This document shows, in pieces, positions 6,701 to 14,297 of a stretch of 20,749 nt of DNA. Under the pieces are notes generated by a model. It did no database searches. It was given only the letters and a program-made list of their open reading frames with translations, and was not told where the DNA came from. Numbering within the stretch: position 1 is the stretch's first letter; the number at the start of each line of letters is the position of its first letter. The position numbers and the translations under genes were made by a program. The stretch is from Pseudomonadota bacterium (lineage in GTDB: Bacteria > Pseudomonadota > Alphaproteobacteria > Rhodospirillales > Magnetospirillaceae): positions 1 to 20,749 of the forward strand of contig JAEXAH010000108.1 of NCBI GenBank assembly GCA_023458315.1, in the 5' to 3' direction.

Positions 6701-6737
6701 GGTTCTTCGCAGATTTCCGGGAAGTGCTCGTCATGGC

Positions 6738-6759
6738 GGGCTTGACCCGGCCATCCACG
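6738..6759. repeat. REP-like repeat, half copy
   Basis: GGGCTTGACCCGG (6738-6750) is identical to the left arm of the element at 101-140 and is followed by CCATCCACG, similar to the loop of that copy (CAATCCATGG). The second arm is missing. It lies in the short gap between two convergent transcription units. Confidence 0.7.
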
Positions 6760-6774
6760 TTTTTCCGCAGCCTG

Positions 6775-7395
6775 CTAAAACCGATAGCCCAGACCGGCGC
6801 CGAAGCGCAGGCTGTTTTCCGGCGGGGTGTGCTCGCCTTCGCGGCGTCCGGCGGCGGCGAAACCGCCCAGGGACAGCGACGGGGTGACGTCGTGGGTGAA
6901 AGACAGGGTCAGCGACAGGTCGCCGACGCTGTGGGTCGGGTCGTAAGCGCCGGAAAACGCCGACAATCCGGCCTGGGCCGGGTTGACGCTGAATGCCTGG
7001 GCGCGGCCCATTTCATAGCCGAGACGGAAGGCGGCGACGCTGTCGGGGCCGAAACCGGCATAAGCGGCCGAGAAATCGGCCATGGTGCTGACGCCGTCGC
7101 CTTTCAGCGAGGACGACACCGTGACGTCGGGAAAGGCAAAGGCGGCATAGCCGCCCAGCGCCATGCGCCCCGGCACCAGGCCGCCATCGGACACCGTGCC
7201 CGCCGAGAACCCGCCCTTGGTGGCGTACAATTCGGTATGCAGGGCGCCGTCGTTCAGGTTCAGCCCGCCGATCACCAGACGCGGCCGCTCTTCCCCGGCC
7301 CGGGCAGGCAGGGCGGCAAGCAGGCACAGGCAGGTCAGGGCAAGACGCTTGAACATGGGGCAACGGGACCGGATACGATATGTTGCCGGACTCAT
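6775..7395 (-). CDS. Small outer-membrane beta-barrel protein
   Basis: Product of 206 aa if started at 7395, where GGAG lies 5 nt upstream, or 193 aa from the ATG at 7356, which has no clear ribosome-binding site. Either form carries a signal peptide: basic FKR, then LALTCLCLLAALPARA with cleavage before GEERPRL. The mature part is made of alternating short amphipathic strands rich in Gly, Ser and aromatic residues (GGYAAFAFPDVTVSSSL, VGDLSLTLSFTHDVTPSLSLGGF). It ends in GAGLGYRF, with the C-terminal Phe that BAM-assembled outer-membrane proteins usually have. No specific family is recognised. It is divergent from the PhnD-like/histidine-kinase operon and shares its regulatory region, so it may be a porin or surface protein controlled by, or sensed with, that system (inference). 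Confidence 0.75.
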   Translation of the reverse strand: MSPATYRIRSRCPMFKRLALTCLCLLAALPARAGEERPRLVIGGLNLNDGALHTELYATKGGFSAGTVSDGGLVPGRMALGGYAAFAFPDVTVSSSLKGDGVSTMADFSAAYAGFGPDSVAAFRLGYEMGRAQAFSVNPAQAGLSAFSGAYDPTHSVGDLSLTLSFTHDVTPSLSLGGFAAAGRREGEHTPPENSLRFGAGLGYRF

Positions 7396-7437
7396 ATAGG
7401 CTCCATACCCCCTATGGGAAGGGGAGTCTGTCTTCGA

Positions 7438-7473
7438 GTGATTCAAAAGAATCACACTGTTGCAGTTGCAACA
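7438..7473. promoter_or_regulatory. Two perfect inverted repeats, candidate operators
   Basis: GTGATTCAAAAGAATCAC (7438-7455) has 7-bp arms around AAAA. TGTTGCAGTTGCAACA (7458-7473) has 7-bp arms around GT. They lie next to each other in the divergent promoter region between the outer-membrane protein (start 7395) and the PhnD-like protein (start 7557). The sequence is AT-rich compared with the surroundings. Both look like sites for dimeric helix-turn-helix regulators. I cannot name the regulator. Confidence 0.5.
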
Positions 7474-7501
7474 CAGTCTGGTGGCCCTAGGGTATTGACC
7501 T

Positions 7502-7530
7502 TTGTTTTTACCCCGACCTTCGGCTATCCT
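7502..7530 (+). promoter_or_regulatory. Possible promoter of the PhnD-like operon
   Basis: TTGTTT (7502-7507), a 17-nt spacer and TATCCT (7525-7530) make a plausible housekeeping promoter, with a leader of about 20 nt before the ATG at 7557. A TTGACC at 7495-7500 is a better -35 but its spacing to this -10 is too long. Confidence 0.35.
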
Positions 7531-7556
7531 GTCCGTATCGCAAAGGGGGGTGCGAC

Positions 7557-8396
7557 ATGGTCGCACGGGGTTTTGTTACAGCCTTCATTTTCCTGATTTT
7601 TTCGCTCTCGACCGACTGCCGGGCCGAAGAATCTCCGCTGCGCCTGGGGCTGATGCCGACCAACGCGGTGCTGAATGTCCTCGGGCTGTATCATCCCCTT
7701 AGCAAACATCTGGAACAGACGCTGGGCCGTCCGGTGGAAATGTCGGTGGCCCGTTCGTTCCGCGCCTTCCACGACGAGGTCCAGGCCGAGGATTGCGACC
7801 TGGTGGTTCCGGCGCCGCATTTCGGGGTGATCGCCCTGGATCACGGTTATGTGCCGCTGTTCCGCTATAAGCCGGATTTGCAGTCCCTGGTCGTGCTGAA
7901 CAAGGCTGGCGGCATGACGTCGCCCGCCCAGTTGCGGGGCAAGCGGGTGCTGACCGCCGACCGCCTGACCGCCGTGTCGATCATCGCCGAACGCTGGCTG
8001 GACCTGGATTACGGCCTGCGGGTCGGGCGGGATTACGAGTTGGACGAGGCCGCCAACCACACCGCCGCCATCCACGCCGTGGCCCTGGGAGTGGCCGACG
8101 CCGCCATCACCACGCCGCCCGCCTTGACCCAGGTTCCGCCCGACATCCGCGACGCGGTGGTGGCGCTGCCCAGCCGTCTGGCCCTGCCGCAGATGTTCCT
8201 GATGGCCCATCGCCGTCTGGGGACGGAAACGGTCGAGCGGGTGCGCGCCGCCCTGGCGTCGTTCCCCGACACCGACGACGGCAAGGCGTTCTTCGCCAAG
8301 GGCTATGGCGGGCTGGTACCGTTGGCCCATGCGGATGTCGAGGCCGCCCGCCCCTATGCCGAGATGGTGTCCCGCCGCATCAAAGGCGCGCCATGA
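7557..8396 (+). CDS. Periplasmic PhnD-like substrate-binding protein
   Basis: Product of 279 aa. A GGGGGG ribosome-binding site ends about 6 nt before the ATG. An N-terminal signal peptide (VTAFIFLIFSLSTDCRA, cleavage near residue 23) leads into LRLGLMPTNAVLNVLGLYHPLSKHLE, typical of the phosphate/phosphonate-binding PhnD family. Family features follow: PVEMSVARSFRAFHDEV, DCDLVVPAPHFGVIA, SPAQLRGKRVLTADRLTAVS, and a distal lobe with DAAITTPPAL. PhnD proteins normally feed ABC importers, but no permease or ATPase genes are near. Instead the stop codon overlaps the start of a sensor histidine kinase by ATGA, so a sensing role (ligand-loaded binding protein presented to the kinase) is more likely than transport. 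The ligand cannot be read from the sequence. Confidence 0.85.
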   Translation: MVARGFVTAFIFLIFSLSTDCRAEESPLRLGLMPTNAVLNVLGLYHPLSKHLEQTLGRPVEMSVARSFRAFHDEVQAEDCDLVVPAPHFGVIALDHGYVPLFRYKPDLQSLVVLNKAGGMTSPAQLRGKRVLTADRLTAVSIIAERWLDLDYGLRVGRDYELDEAANHTAAIHAVALGVADAAITTPPALTQVPPDIRDAVVALPSRLALPQMFLMAHRRLGTETVERVRAALASFPDTDDGKAFFAKGYGGLVPLAHADVEAARPYAEMVSRRIKGAP

Positions 8397-10168
8397 GCCT
8401 GCTGTACCCCCATCTGCCGCCCACCCGGTCGTTGCGCATCCGCCTGCTGCTGGCCAGCGTGCTGATCGAGGCGGTGATGCTGACCCTGCTGATCGCCAAC
8501 GGCGTGCGGCTGGTGGACCAGCATCTGATGCGCAACACCCAGGTGCGGGTGCAGTTCCAGGAAGCATCGTACAACGTCACCCTGGCGGCGCTGCTGGCGT
8601 CGCGCGATTACAGCGGCCTGCAAAGCGTCATCGACGGCTGGCGCAGTGCCGACAACGTCGCCTACATGGTGGTGTCCGACAATGCCGGGCGCATGGTGGC
8701 CCGCACCGGCTGGAGCGCCGAGACGCCGCCCCCGGCCGAGGATGCGGTGCTGTCGCCCGCCGCGCCGCTGTATCGCGGCGAGTTCGACGTCACCTTCCTG
8801 GACCAGCGCTACGGCCATGTGCATTACGGCATGGACACCTCGTTCCTGGCGCTGGCCCGCAACGACATGCTGCGGCAAAGTCTGGTGATCGCCGCCATCG
8901 AGATCGCCCTGACCGCCGCCTTGCTGGCCTCGATCGGCTATCTGCTGACCCGGCATCTGGGGGCGCTGACCCAGGTGTCGCTGCGGGTGGCGCAGGGCGA
9001 TTTCTCGCAGCGCCTGAACATCAACCGCAGCGACGAGGTCGGGGTGCTCAGCCACGCCTTCAACACCATGGCCGAGGCGGTGCACGCCCGCATCGGCGAG
9101 TTGGAGGAAAGCCAGGAACGGTTCCGCGCCATCGCCAATTACACCCATGGCTGGGAAAACTGGTTCGGCACCGACGGCCACCTGCGCTGGGTCAACCCGG
9201 CGGTCGAGCGCATCACCGGCTATACCCCGCAGACCTGCTACGTCATGCCCGATTTCCCCATGCCGCTGGTGGTGCCCGAGGATTGCGACAAGGTCGCCCG
9301 CGCCCTGGCCGCCGCCCAGGCGGGAAAATCCGGCGAGGACGAGGAATTCCGGGTGACGCGCCGCGACGGCGAGGTGATCTGGGTCGCCATGTCCTGGCAA
9401 CCCATCTTCGACCGCGCCGGAACCGCGCTGGGCTTTCGCGCCTCGCTGCGCGACGTCACCGCGCAAACCCGCAGCGTCGCCATGATGCTGGACGCCAAGA
9501 ACGAACTGGAGCGGCTGCTGCACGCCGCCTCGCACGATTTGCAGGAACCGGTGCGGCTGGTGCAGACCTATACCCAGGTGCTGGAACGGGAATTGCGCGA
9601 CGACCTGCCCGATGGCGCCCGCGACAGCCTGACCATCATCCGCCAAGGCACCGCCCAATTGCGCCATCTGGTCAAGGGATTGGTGGATTTCAGCCATAGC
9701 GGCCACGTCCGCGCCAGCTTCGGCGCCGTGGATTGCCGGGCGGTGGTGGACAAGGTGCTGGCCGATTGCGCTCCGGCGGCGGCCGGCATCGTCTTTGAAA
9801 TCGGCGACTTGCCGCGCGTGCTGGGCGATGCCGCCACCTTGCATATCCTGTTCGAGAACCTGATCGGCAACGCCATCAAGTTCCGCCGCAAGGACGTGCC
9901 CGCCCGGGTGTGCGTCACCAGCACCGCCGAGGATGGCGGCTGGCGCATCGACGTGACCGACAACGGCATCGGCATCGACGCCGCCGATCTGGCCACCATC
10001 ACCCGCCCGTTCTCGCGCGTGTATCCGCGCAGCGACTTCCCCGGCGCCGGGCTGGGACTGGCCTCGGCCAGCAAGGTCGCCGCCCTGCATGGCGGCCGCC
10101 TGTGGCTGGATTCAACCCCCGGCCAGGGCACCGTCGCCCATGTCTGGCTGCCCGCCCTGGCGGCGTGA
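8393..10168 (+). CDS. Membrane sensor histidine kinase (HAMP-PAS-HisKA-HATPase)
   Basis: Product of 591 aa. The domain order is: transmembrane helix 1 (about 17-40), periplasmic sensor region (about 41-162), transmembrane helix 2 (about 163-184), HAMP (about 185-238), PAS (about 245-355), dimerisation/phospho-acceptor domain with SHDLQEP (phosphorylated His381), and ATPase domain with N box ENLIGNAIKF (488-497), G1 DNGIGID (523-529) and G2 GAGLGLA (551-557). The SHDLQEPVR acceptor box is the type found in phytochrome-like and many PAS-linked kinases. It is translationally coupled (ATGA) to the PhnD-like protein, which probably delivers the signal to the periplasmic loop. No receiver domain or response regulator is fused or nearby, so the output partner must be elsewhere. 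It ends 3 bp from the convergent UspA-like gene. Confidence 0.93.
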   Translation: MSLLYPHLPPTRSLRIRLLLASVLIEAVMLTLLIANGVRLVDQHLMRNTQVRVQFQEASYNVTLAALLASRDYSGLQSVIDGWRSADNVAYMVVSDNAGRMVARTGWSAETPPPAEDAVLSPAAPLYRGEFDVTFLDQRYGHVHYGMDTSFLALARNDMLRQSLVIAAIEIALTAALLASIGYLLTRHLGALTQVSLRVAQGDFSQRLNINRSDEVGVLSHAFNTMAEAVHARIGELEESQERFRAIANYTHGWENWFGTDGHLRWVNPAVERITGYTPQTCYVMPDFPMPLVVPEDCDKVARALAAAQAGKSGEDEEFRVTRRDGEVIWVAMSWQPIFDRAGTALGFRASLRDVTAQTRSVAMMLDAKNELERLLHAASHDLQEPVRLVQTYTQVLERELRDDLPDGARDSLTIIRQGTAQLRHLVKGLVDFSHSGHVRASFGAVDCRAVVDKVLADCAPAAAGIVFEIGDLPRVLGDAATLHILFENLIGNAIKFRRKDVPARVCVTSTAEDGGWRIDVTDNGIGIDAADLATITRPFSRVYPRSDFPGAGLGLASASKVAALHGGRLWLDSTPGQGTVAHVWLPALAA

Positions 10169-10171
10169 TCC

Positions 10172-10957
10172 CTATCGCGCCAGCACCGCCGAGCACGGCA
10201 CGTCGTCCAGCGTGACGCCGCCATCGCCGGGCAGCACCAGCAGGGTATCGGCGGGCAATGACGCCAGCAGGGTGGCGGGACGCGCCACGGCGCGCAGGGA
10301 GGCGCGTTGGCCCAGCGCTTCCAGCCGGGCGACGGCGTCCAGGCCGCGCAGGGTGCCACCCACATGATCGGCATCGGGCACCACCACCTGGACCGCGCCG
10401 CCGTCGCGGGCGGCCAGGGCGGCGGCCAGGGTCAGCGCCCGGTCGTTCCCGGTCCACCACAGGCACAGCGGCCCCAGGGCGGCGTTGCGCGACAGCAGCA
10501 CCGACCCGGCGAAACCCGCCGCCGCCGCGCGGGCCACCGAGCCCAGGCGGGCGCGCGGACCGCGATCGACGCGGCCGCTCCAGCCCAGGCACAGCAGGTC
10601 GCAGGCGTGGGCGGCGTCCAGCAATTCGGCCTCGACCTTGCCCCGGCGCAGGTGGAAACCGCCATGACCGCCGGTGGCGGCCAGCACCTGTTCCACCATG
10701 CGGCGGGCGGCCACGCCCTGCAATTCCAACGCCTTGCCGATCAGGGCGCCGTCCGCCGCCTGCCGCCGCGCCGCCATCAGCGACACGGTCTGGACCTGGG
10801 CATGGGCGGCCAGACGGACCATGTTGATGTCCTCGACGAACACCGCCTCGACCGGCATGCCCAGCCGTCCGGACAGGCGGCAGGCCACGCCCGCCGCCGC
10901 CGCCGACAACGGGCTGGCGTCCACCGCCACCACGATGCGGCGCAACGGCCCGGTCAT
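10172..10957 (-). CDS. Universal stress protein (UspA)-like protein
   Basis: Product of 261 aa. The first half has the Usp fold pattern: RRIVVAVDASPLSAAAAGVACRLS (6-29), AVFVEDINMVRLA, then DLLCLGWSGR (120-129) and LGSVARAAAAGFAGSVLLSR (138-157) in the place of the usual nucleotide-binding G-x2-G-x9-G-S/T. The glycine spacing is altered, so ATP binding is uncertain. The second half (160-261) looks like a reduced second Usp-like unit without a phosphate loop. Its ATG overlaps the stop of the Lon-like gene by ATGA (10954-10957), so the two are translationally coupled. A regulatory role next to a protease is plausible. It could also be a divergent Usp of unknown function. Confidence 0.7.
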   Translation of the reverse strand: MTGPLRRIVVAVDASPLSAAAAGVACRLSGRLGMPVEAVFVEDINMVRLAAHAQVQTVSLMAARRQAADGALIGKALELQGVAARRMVEQVLAATGGHGGFHLRRGKVEAELLDAAHACDLLCLGWSGRVDRGPRARLGSVARAAAAGFAGSVLLSRNAALGPLCLWWTGNDRALTLAAALAARDGGAVQVVVPDADHVGGTLRGLDAVARLEALGQRASLRAVARPATLLASLPADTLLVLPGDGGVTLDDVPCSAVLAR

Positions 10958-13386
10958 CGCCCGCCGCGCCCCGGTTCGCGCCCGCCGCCACCGCCGCCCG
11001 ACAGGGCTTCGGCGCGGCGGTGAAAGGCCGCCAGCCGCGCCAGAACCCGGCGATTGACGCTGCCCGGCGGATAATCGCCGTCGCTGCCCTTGGTGCCCGC
11101 CGCCACCCCGGTCAGAATCTCGATGCCCTGGTCGATGCTGGCCACCGGATAGATGGCGAAGCGGCCCTGGCGGCAGGCTTCGACCACGTCGTGGCGCAGC
11201 ATCAGATGGGCGACGTTGGTGGCGGGGATCAGCACGCCCTGGTCGCCGGTCAGGCCGCGCGCCGCGCACAGGTCGAAGAAGCCCTCGATCTTCTCGTTGA
11301 CGCCGCCGATGGCCTGGACAGTGCCGAATTGGTCCACCGAGCCGGTGACGGCCAGCCCCTGGCGGATGGGCAATTCGGCCAGGGCCGACAACAGGGCGTA
11401 CAATTCGGTCGAGGACGCGGAATCGCCGTCCACCTCGCCATAGGATTGCTCGAACACCAGCCGCGCCTCCAGCGACAGCGGCCCGTCCTGGCCGAAGCGG
11501 CCCGACAGGAACGAGGTCAGGATCAGCATGCCCTTGCCGTGCAGCGCCCCGCCCAGTTCCACCTCGCGCTCGATGTCCACCACGTCGCCCTTGCCCAAGC
11601 TGACCTGGGCGGTGATGCGCGACGGCCGACCGAACGAAAAGCGGCCCAGTTCCAGCACCGCCAGACCGTTGATCTGGCCGATCACCGTGCCGTCGGTGTC
11701 GATGTGGACGATGCCGCGGCGGATTTCCTCCTGCACGTGGTCGCGCACCCGGTCCTGGCGGTAGGTGGCGGCGTCGATGGCCTGTTGCACATGGGCGGCG
11801 GTGACGGTGGCGGCGCCGCCGCGTCCCGCCCAGTAATCGGCCTCGCGCACCAGATCGGCCAGGGACGCCATATGGGTGGACAGTTTCTCGCAATCCTCGA
11901 CCATGCGCGACGCCTGTTCCACCACGCGGGCGACGCCGCCACGGTCCAGCGGCCGCAGCCCCTCCTTGCGGGTCAGGGTGGCGACCGAGCGGGCCAGCCC
12001 CAGCACGGCGTCGTCGTCGCGGTTCATGCGCCAGTCGAAATCCGCCGACACCTTGAACAATTCGGCGAATTCCGGGTCGTGGTGCGACAGCAGGTAATAC
12101 AGCATGGGGTCGCCGATCAGCACCACCTTGACGTCCAGCGGCACCGGCTGGGGCTCCAGGCTGACGGTGCTCATCAGGCCCATGCTCTGGCCGGGGCCTT
12201 CGATGCGCACTTCCCGCGCCTTCAGCGCCCGCTTCAGATCCTCCCAGGCGAAGGGATTCATCAGCAGCTTGTGGGCGTCCAGCACCAGATAGCCGCCATT
12301 CGCGCGATGCAGGCTGCCGCCCTTGATCAGATTGAAATCGGTGATCAGGGCGCCGTAATGGGCGATGTGTTCGACCCGGCCGATCAGATTGGGCTGGGTG
12401 GGGTGGTCCTCGTACACCACCGGCGCGCCGGTGGTGGCGGCGTTGTTGACCAGCACGTTGACGCGATAGCGGCGGATGCCGCCCTCGGCGCCGGGGCGGC
12501 GGCGGGGTTTGGGGTTTTCCTCGTCCTCGCCGTCCTGTTCCAGAAAGTCGCCGACGTTCTCGGCGATGTCCTCGGCCACCGCCGCCAGATGCTCCAGCAC
12601 TTCGGGCAGGTCGGAATAGCGGTCCTGCAATTCCTCCATCAGATGGCTGATGGCGAAGGACACCACGTCCTGGTCAAGCTCGCGCAGTTTGGCCCGCGTT
12701 TCGCGTTCCCATTGCGGCACCTGCTTGATGGTGGTTTCCAGGCGCTCTTGCAGGGCTTCCATTTCCTGCTTGAAGCGGTCCTGCTCGTCCTCGGGCAGTT
12801 GCTTGAACTCGTCGGGCGACAGCACCTCGCCGTCGCGGGTGGGGGCCAGGGCCAGCCCGACCGGGGTGCGGATCAGGGCGACGCCCTTGTCGCTGGCGTC
12901 CTTGCCGACCTCGCCGAAGGCCAGTTCCTGGCGTTCCTTGAAGCCCTGTTCCAGCACCTGGCGCTTGGCGCGGTATTCCTCGGCCTCGAAACCGGCGGGC
13001 AGGGCGACCGCCAGTTCCTGCATCAGCCATTCCATGTCCTTCTTGAAGCGTTGCGCCCGCCCGGCGGGCAGACGCAGCGCCCGCGCGCGGTGGCCTTCGG
13101 CGAAGTCGTTGACATAGACCCAGTCGTCGGGCACCGGCTGGCGGGCGGCGGCCTGGGTCAGATATTGCATGACCAGGGATCGCCGTCCGGTGCCTTCCGG
13201 CCCCAGGGCGAACAGGTTGAAGCCGCGATGGCGCATGCCGATGGCGAAGCGGATGGCCTCGACCGCGCGGTCCTGGCCCAGCGGCTCCTGGCTGTCGGGC
13301 AGGTCGGCGGTGGTGGCGAAGGGCAGCGCGGCGGGATCGCACACGCGGTACAGAAGGTCGGGGGCAAGCGGCGGGGGAAGGGACAC
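10954..13386 (-). CDS. Lon-family ATP-dependent protease (AAA_32/LonC-like type)
   Basis: Product of 810 aa. GGAGG ends 4 nt before the GTG at 13386, and this fixes the start far better than the longer open frame upstream. The N-terminal half is an AAA-like domain of the lonB/C-like group with a charged helical insert (about 110-300). Walker A is degenerate: GPEGTGRRS (62-70) has Arg in place of the Lys and of the following Thr/Ser. The Walker B region is GGYLVLDAHKLL (364-375), with Ala after the Asp. The C-terminal protease domain carries GDSAS with Ser656 and GGVNEKIEGFF with Lys699, the Ser-Lys dyad of Lon. A Gly/Arg-rich tail (796-810) ends the protein. The proteolytic site is intact while ATP hydrolysis is doubtful. 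It is cotranscribed with a metallopeptidase and a Usp-like gene. Confidence 0.9.
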   Translation of the reverse strand: MSLPPPLAPDLLYRVCDPAALPFATTADLPDSQEPLGQDRAVEAIRFAIGMRHRGFNLFALGPEGTGRRSLVMQYLTQAAARQPVPDDWVYVNDFAEGHRARALRLPAGRAQRFKKDMEWLMQELAVALPAGFEAEEYRAKRQVLEQGFKERQELAFGEVGKDASDKGVALIRTPVGLALAPTRDGEVLSPDEFKQLPEDEQDRFKQEMEALQERLETTIKQVPQWERETRAKLRELDQDVVSFAISHLMEELQDRYSDLPEVLEHLAAVAEDIAENVGDFLEQDGEDEENPKPRRRPGAEGGIRRYRVNVLVNNAATTGAPVVYEDHPTQPNLIGRVEHIAHYGALITDFNLIKGGSLHRANGGYLVLDAHKLLMNPFAWEDLKRALKAREVRIEGPGQSMGLMSTVSLEPQPVPLDVKVVLIGDPMLYYLLSHHDPEFAELFKVSADFDWRMNRDDDAVLGLARSVATLTRKEGLRPLDRGGVARVVEQASRMVEDCEKLSTHMASLADLVREADYWAGRGGAATVTAAHVQQAIDAATYRQDRVRDHVQEEIRRGIVHIDTDGTVIGQINGLAVLELGRFSFGRPSRITAQVSLGKGDVVDIEREVELGGALHGKGMLILTSFLSGRFGQDGPLSLEARLVFEQSYGEVDGDSASSTELYALLSALAELPIRQGLAVTGSVDQFGTVQAIGGVNEKIEGFFDLCAARGLTGDQGVLIPATNVAHLMLRHDVVEACRQGRFAIYPVASIDQGIEILTGVAAGTKGSDGDYPPGSVNRRVLARLAAFHRRAEALSGGGGGGREPGRGGR

Positions 13387-13418
13387 GACACCTCCGGGCA
13401 GAGGGGAGCCGGCCAGCC

Positions 13419-13832
13419 TCAGGCTTCGTCCTCGATGCGCTCCATGTCGTCGTCGCTGAAGCCGAAGTGGTGGCCGATCTCGTGTATCAGGACGTGTTTG
13501 ACCAGGCTCGTCAAGTCCTCGCCGGTTTCGCACCAATAATCCAGGATGGGGCGGCGGTACAGGAAGATGCGGTCCACGTCCAGGCGCGGCACGCCTTCGC
13601 CGAAGCTGACATGGGGCAGGGCGACGCCCCGGTACAGGCCCAGCAGGTCGAAGGGCGATTCCAGCTCCATCTCCTGCTCGGTTTCCTCGTCGGGGAAATC
13701 CTCGACGCGGATGACCACATCGGCGCAAAAGCCGCGCAGTTCCTCGGGGATCTCGGCAAAGGCCGCGTGGGCGATGGTTTCCAGGTCGTCCAGATTCGGC
13801 GGGGTGGAATGGGGGGGGATGACGCGTGACAT
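13419..13832 (-). CDS. Minimal zinc metallopeptidase (HExxH, zincin-like)
   Basis: Product of 137 aa. It carries HEIGHHFGFSD (117-127), i.e. HExxHxxGxxD: two zinc-binding His (117, 121), the catalytic Glu118, and Asp127 as a likely third ligand. Upstream are ELRGFCADVVIRVEDFP and the central SPFDLLGLYRG...VDRIFLYRRPILDYW block, which together mark the small metallopeptidase family once called DUF1025. Members are single-domain cytosolic proteins of this length, and their substrates are mostly unknown. The start at 13832 has TGAGGG close upstream. It is the first gene of a probable operon with the Lon-like protease (32-nt gap) and the UspA-like gene. Confidence 0.88.
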   Translation of the reverse strand: MSRVIPPHSTPPNLDDLETIAHAAFAEIPEELRGFCADVVIRVEDFPDEETEQEMELESPFDLLGLYRGVALPHVSFGEGVPRLDVDRIFLYRRPILDYWCETGEDLTSLVKHVLIHEIGHHFGFSDDDMERIEDEA

Positions 13833-13847
13833 GCCCTCAGCTTACCC

Positions 13848-13863
13848 CGCCTTGAACAAGGCG
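13848..13863. promoter_or_regulatory. Inverted repeat in divergent promoter
   Basis: CGCCTTGAACAAGGCG has perfect 7-bp arms around AA. It sits in the 78-bp gap between the metallopeptidase (minus, start 13832) and the carbinolamine dehydratase (plus, start 13911), 15 bp from the former. It could be an operator controlling the protease operon, or simply a chance palindrome. Confidence 0.35.
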
Positions 13864-13910
13864 TGAAGAGTGCCCATCACCAACAAGGGACCAATCAGAC
13901 CGAGGACGCC

Positions 13911-14204
13911 ATGCCCCGCCCCCAGCCCCTGTCGGGCACCGACCGCGCCACCGCCCTGCTGGGCCTGCCCCAATGGCAGGAATGCGACGGCCGCGACGCC
14001 ATCCGCCGTGACTTCCAGTTCCACGACTTTTCCCAAGCCTTCGGGTTCATGGCGCGGGTGGCGCTGGCCGCCGAGAAGCTGGATCACCATCCGGAATGGC
14101 GCAACGTCTACAACCGGGTCGAAATCGTGCTTTGCACCCACGATTGCGGCGGCCTGACCGAGCGCGACATCCGTCTGGCCCATCTGATCGACGCCGCCGC
14201 ATAG
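13911..14204 (+). CDS. phhB: Pterin-4a-carbinolamine dehydratase
   Basis: Product of 97 aa, the usual family length. It has the active-site signature LDHHPEWRNVYNRVEIVL (His59, His60, Pro61, Glu62, Trp63) and the second motif CTHDCGGLTERDIRLA with His77 and Asp78. The enzyme dehydrates 4a-hydroxytetrahydropterin and so helps to recycle the cofactor of aromatic amino acid hydroxylases. In bacteria without such a hydroxylase it is linked to pterin or molybdopterin metabolism. No hydroxylase gene is in the window. GAGG ends 5 nt before the ATG at 13911. It stands alone, divergent from the metallopeptidase and 93 bp before the next gene. Confidence 0.93.
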   Translation: MPRPQPLSGTDRATALLGLPQWQECDGRDAIRRDFQFHDFSQAFGFMARVALAAEKLDHHPEWRNVYNRVEIVLCTHDCGGLTERDIRLAHLIDAAA

Positions 14205-14297
14205 GGGGGCGTGCGCGGGCGGCCATTTACAGGTCGGGGGCGGTGTGGAATCATTGGGACAGTGATTTTCCTGCCTGACGTGAAAGCCGCCCCCACC

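Noticed and set aside
8393..10168. Fused or adjacent response regulator for the histidine kinase
   Set aside because: The protein ends right after the ATPase domain, and the next gene is a convergent UspA-like protein. No receiver domain was seen in any translated gene.
11020..13539. Plus-strand open frame of 839 codons opposite the Lon-like and metallopeptidase genes
   Set aside because: It is antisense to genes with intact catalytic motifs, spans two of them, and its composition (Gln, His, Gly, Ala, Val) shows no domain.
13387..13728. N-terminal extension of the Lon-like protease to 13728
   Set aside because: It overlaps almost the whole metallopeptidase gene out of frame, is Pro/Arg/Gly-rich without structure, and the GTG at 13386 has an ideal GGAGG.
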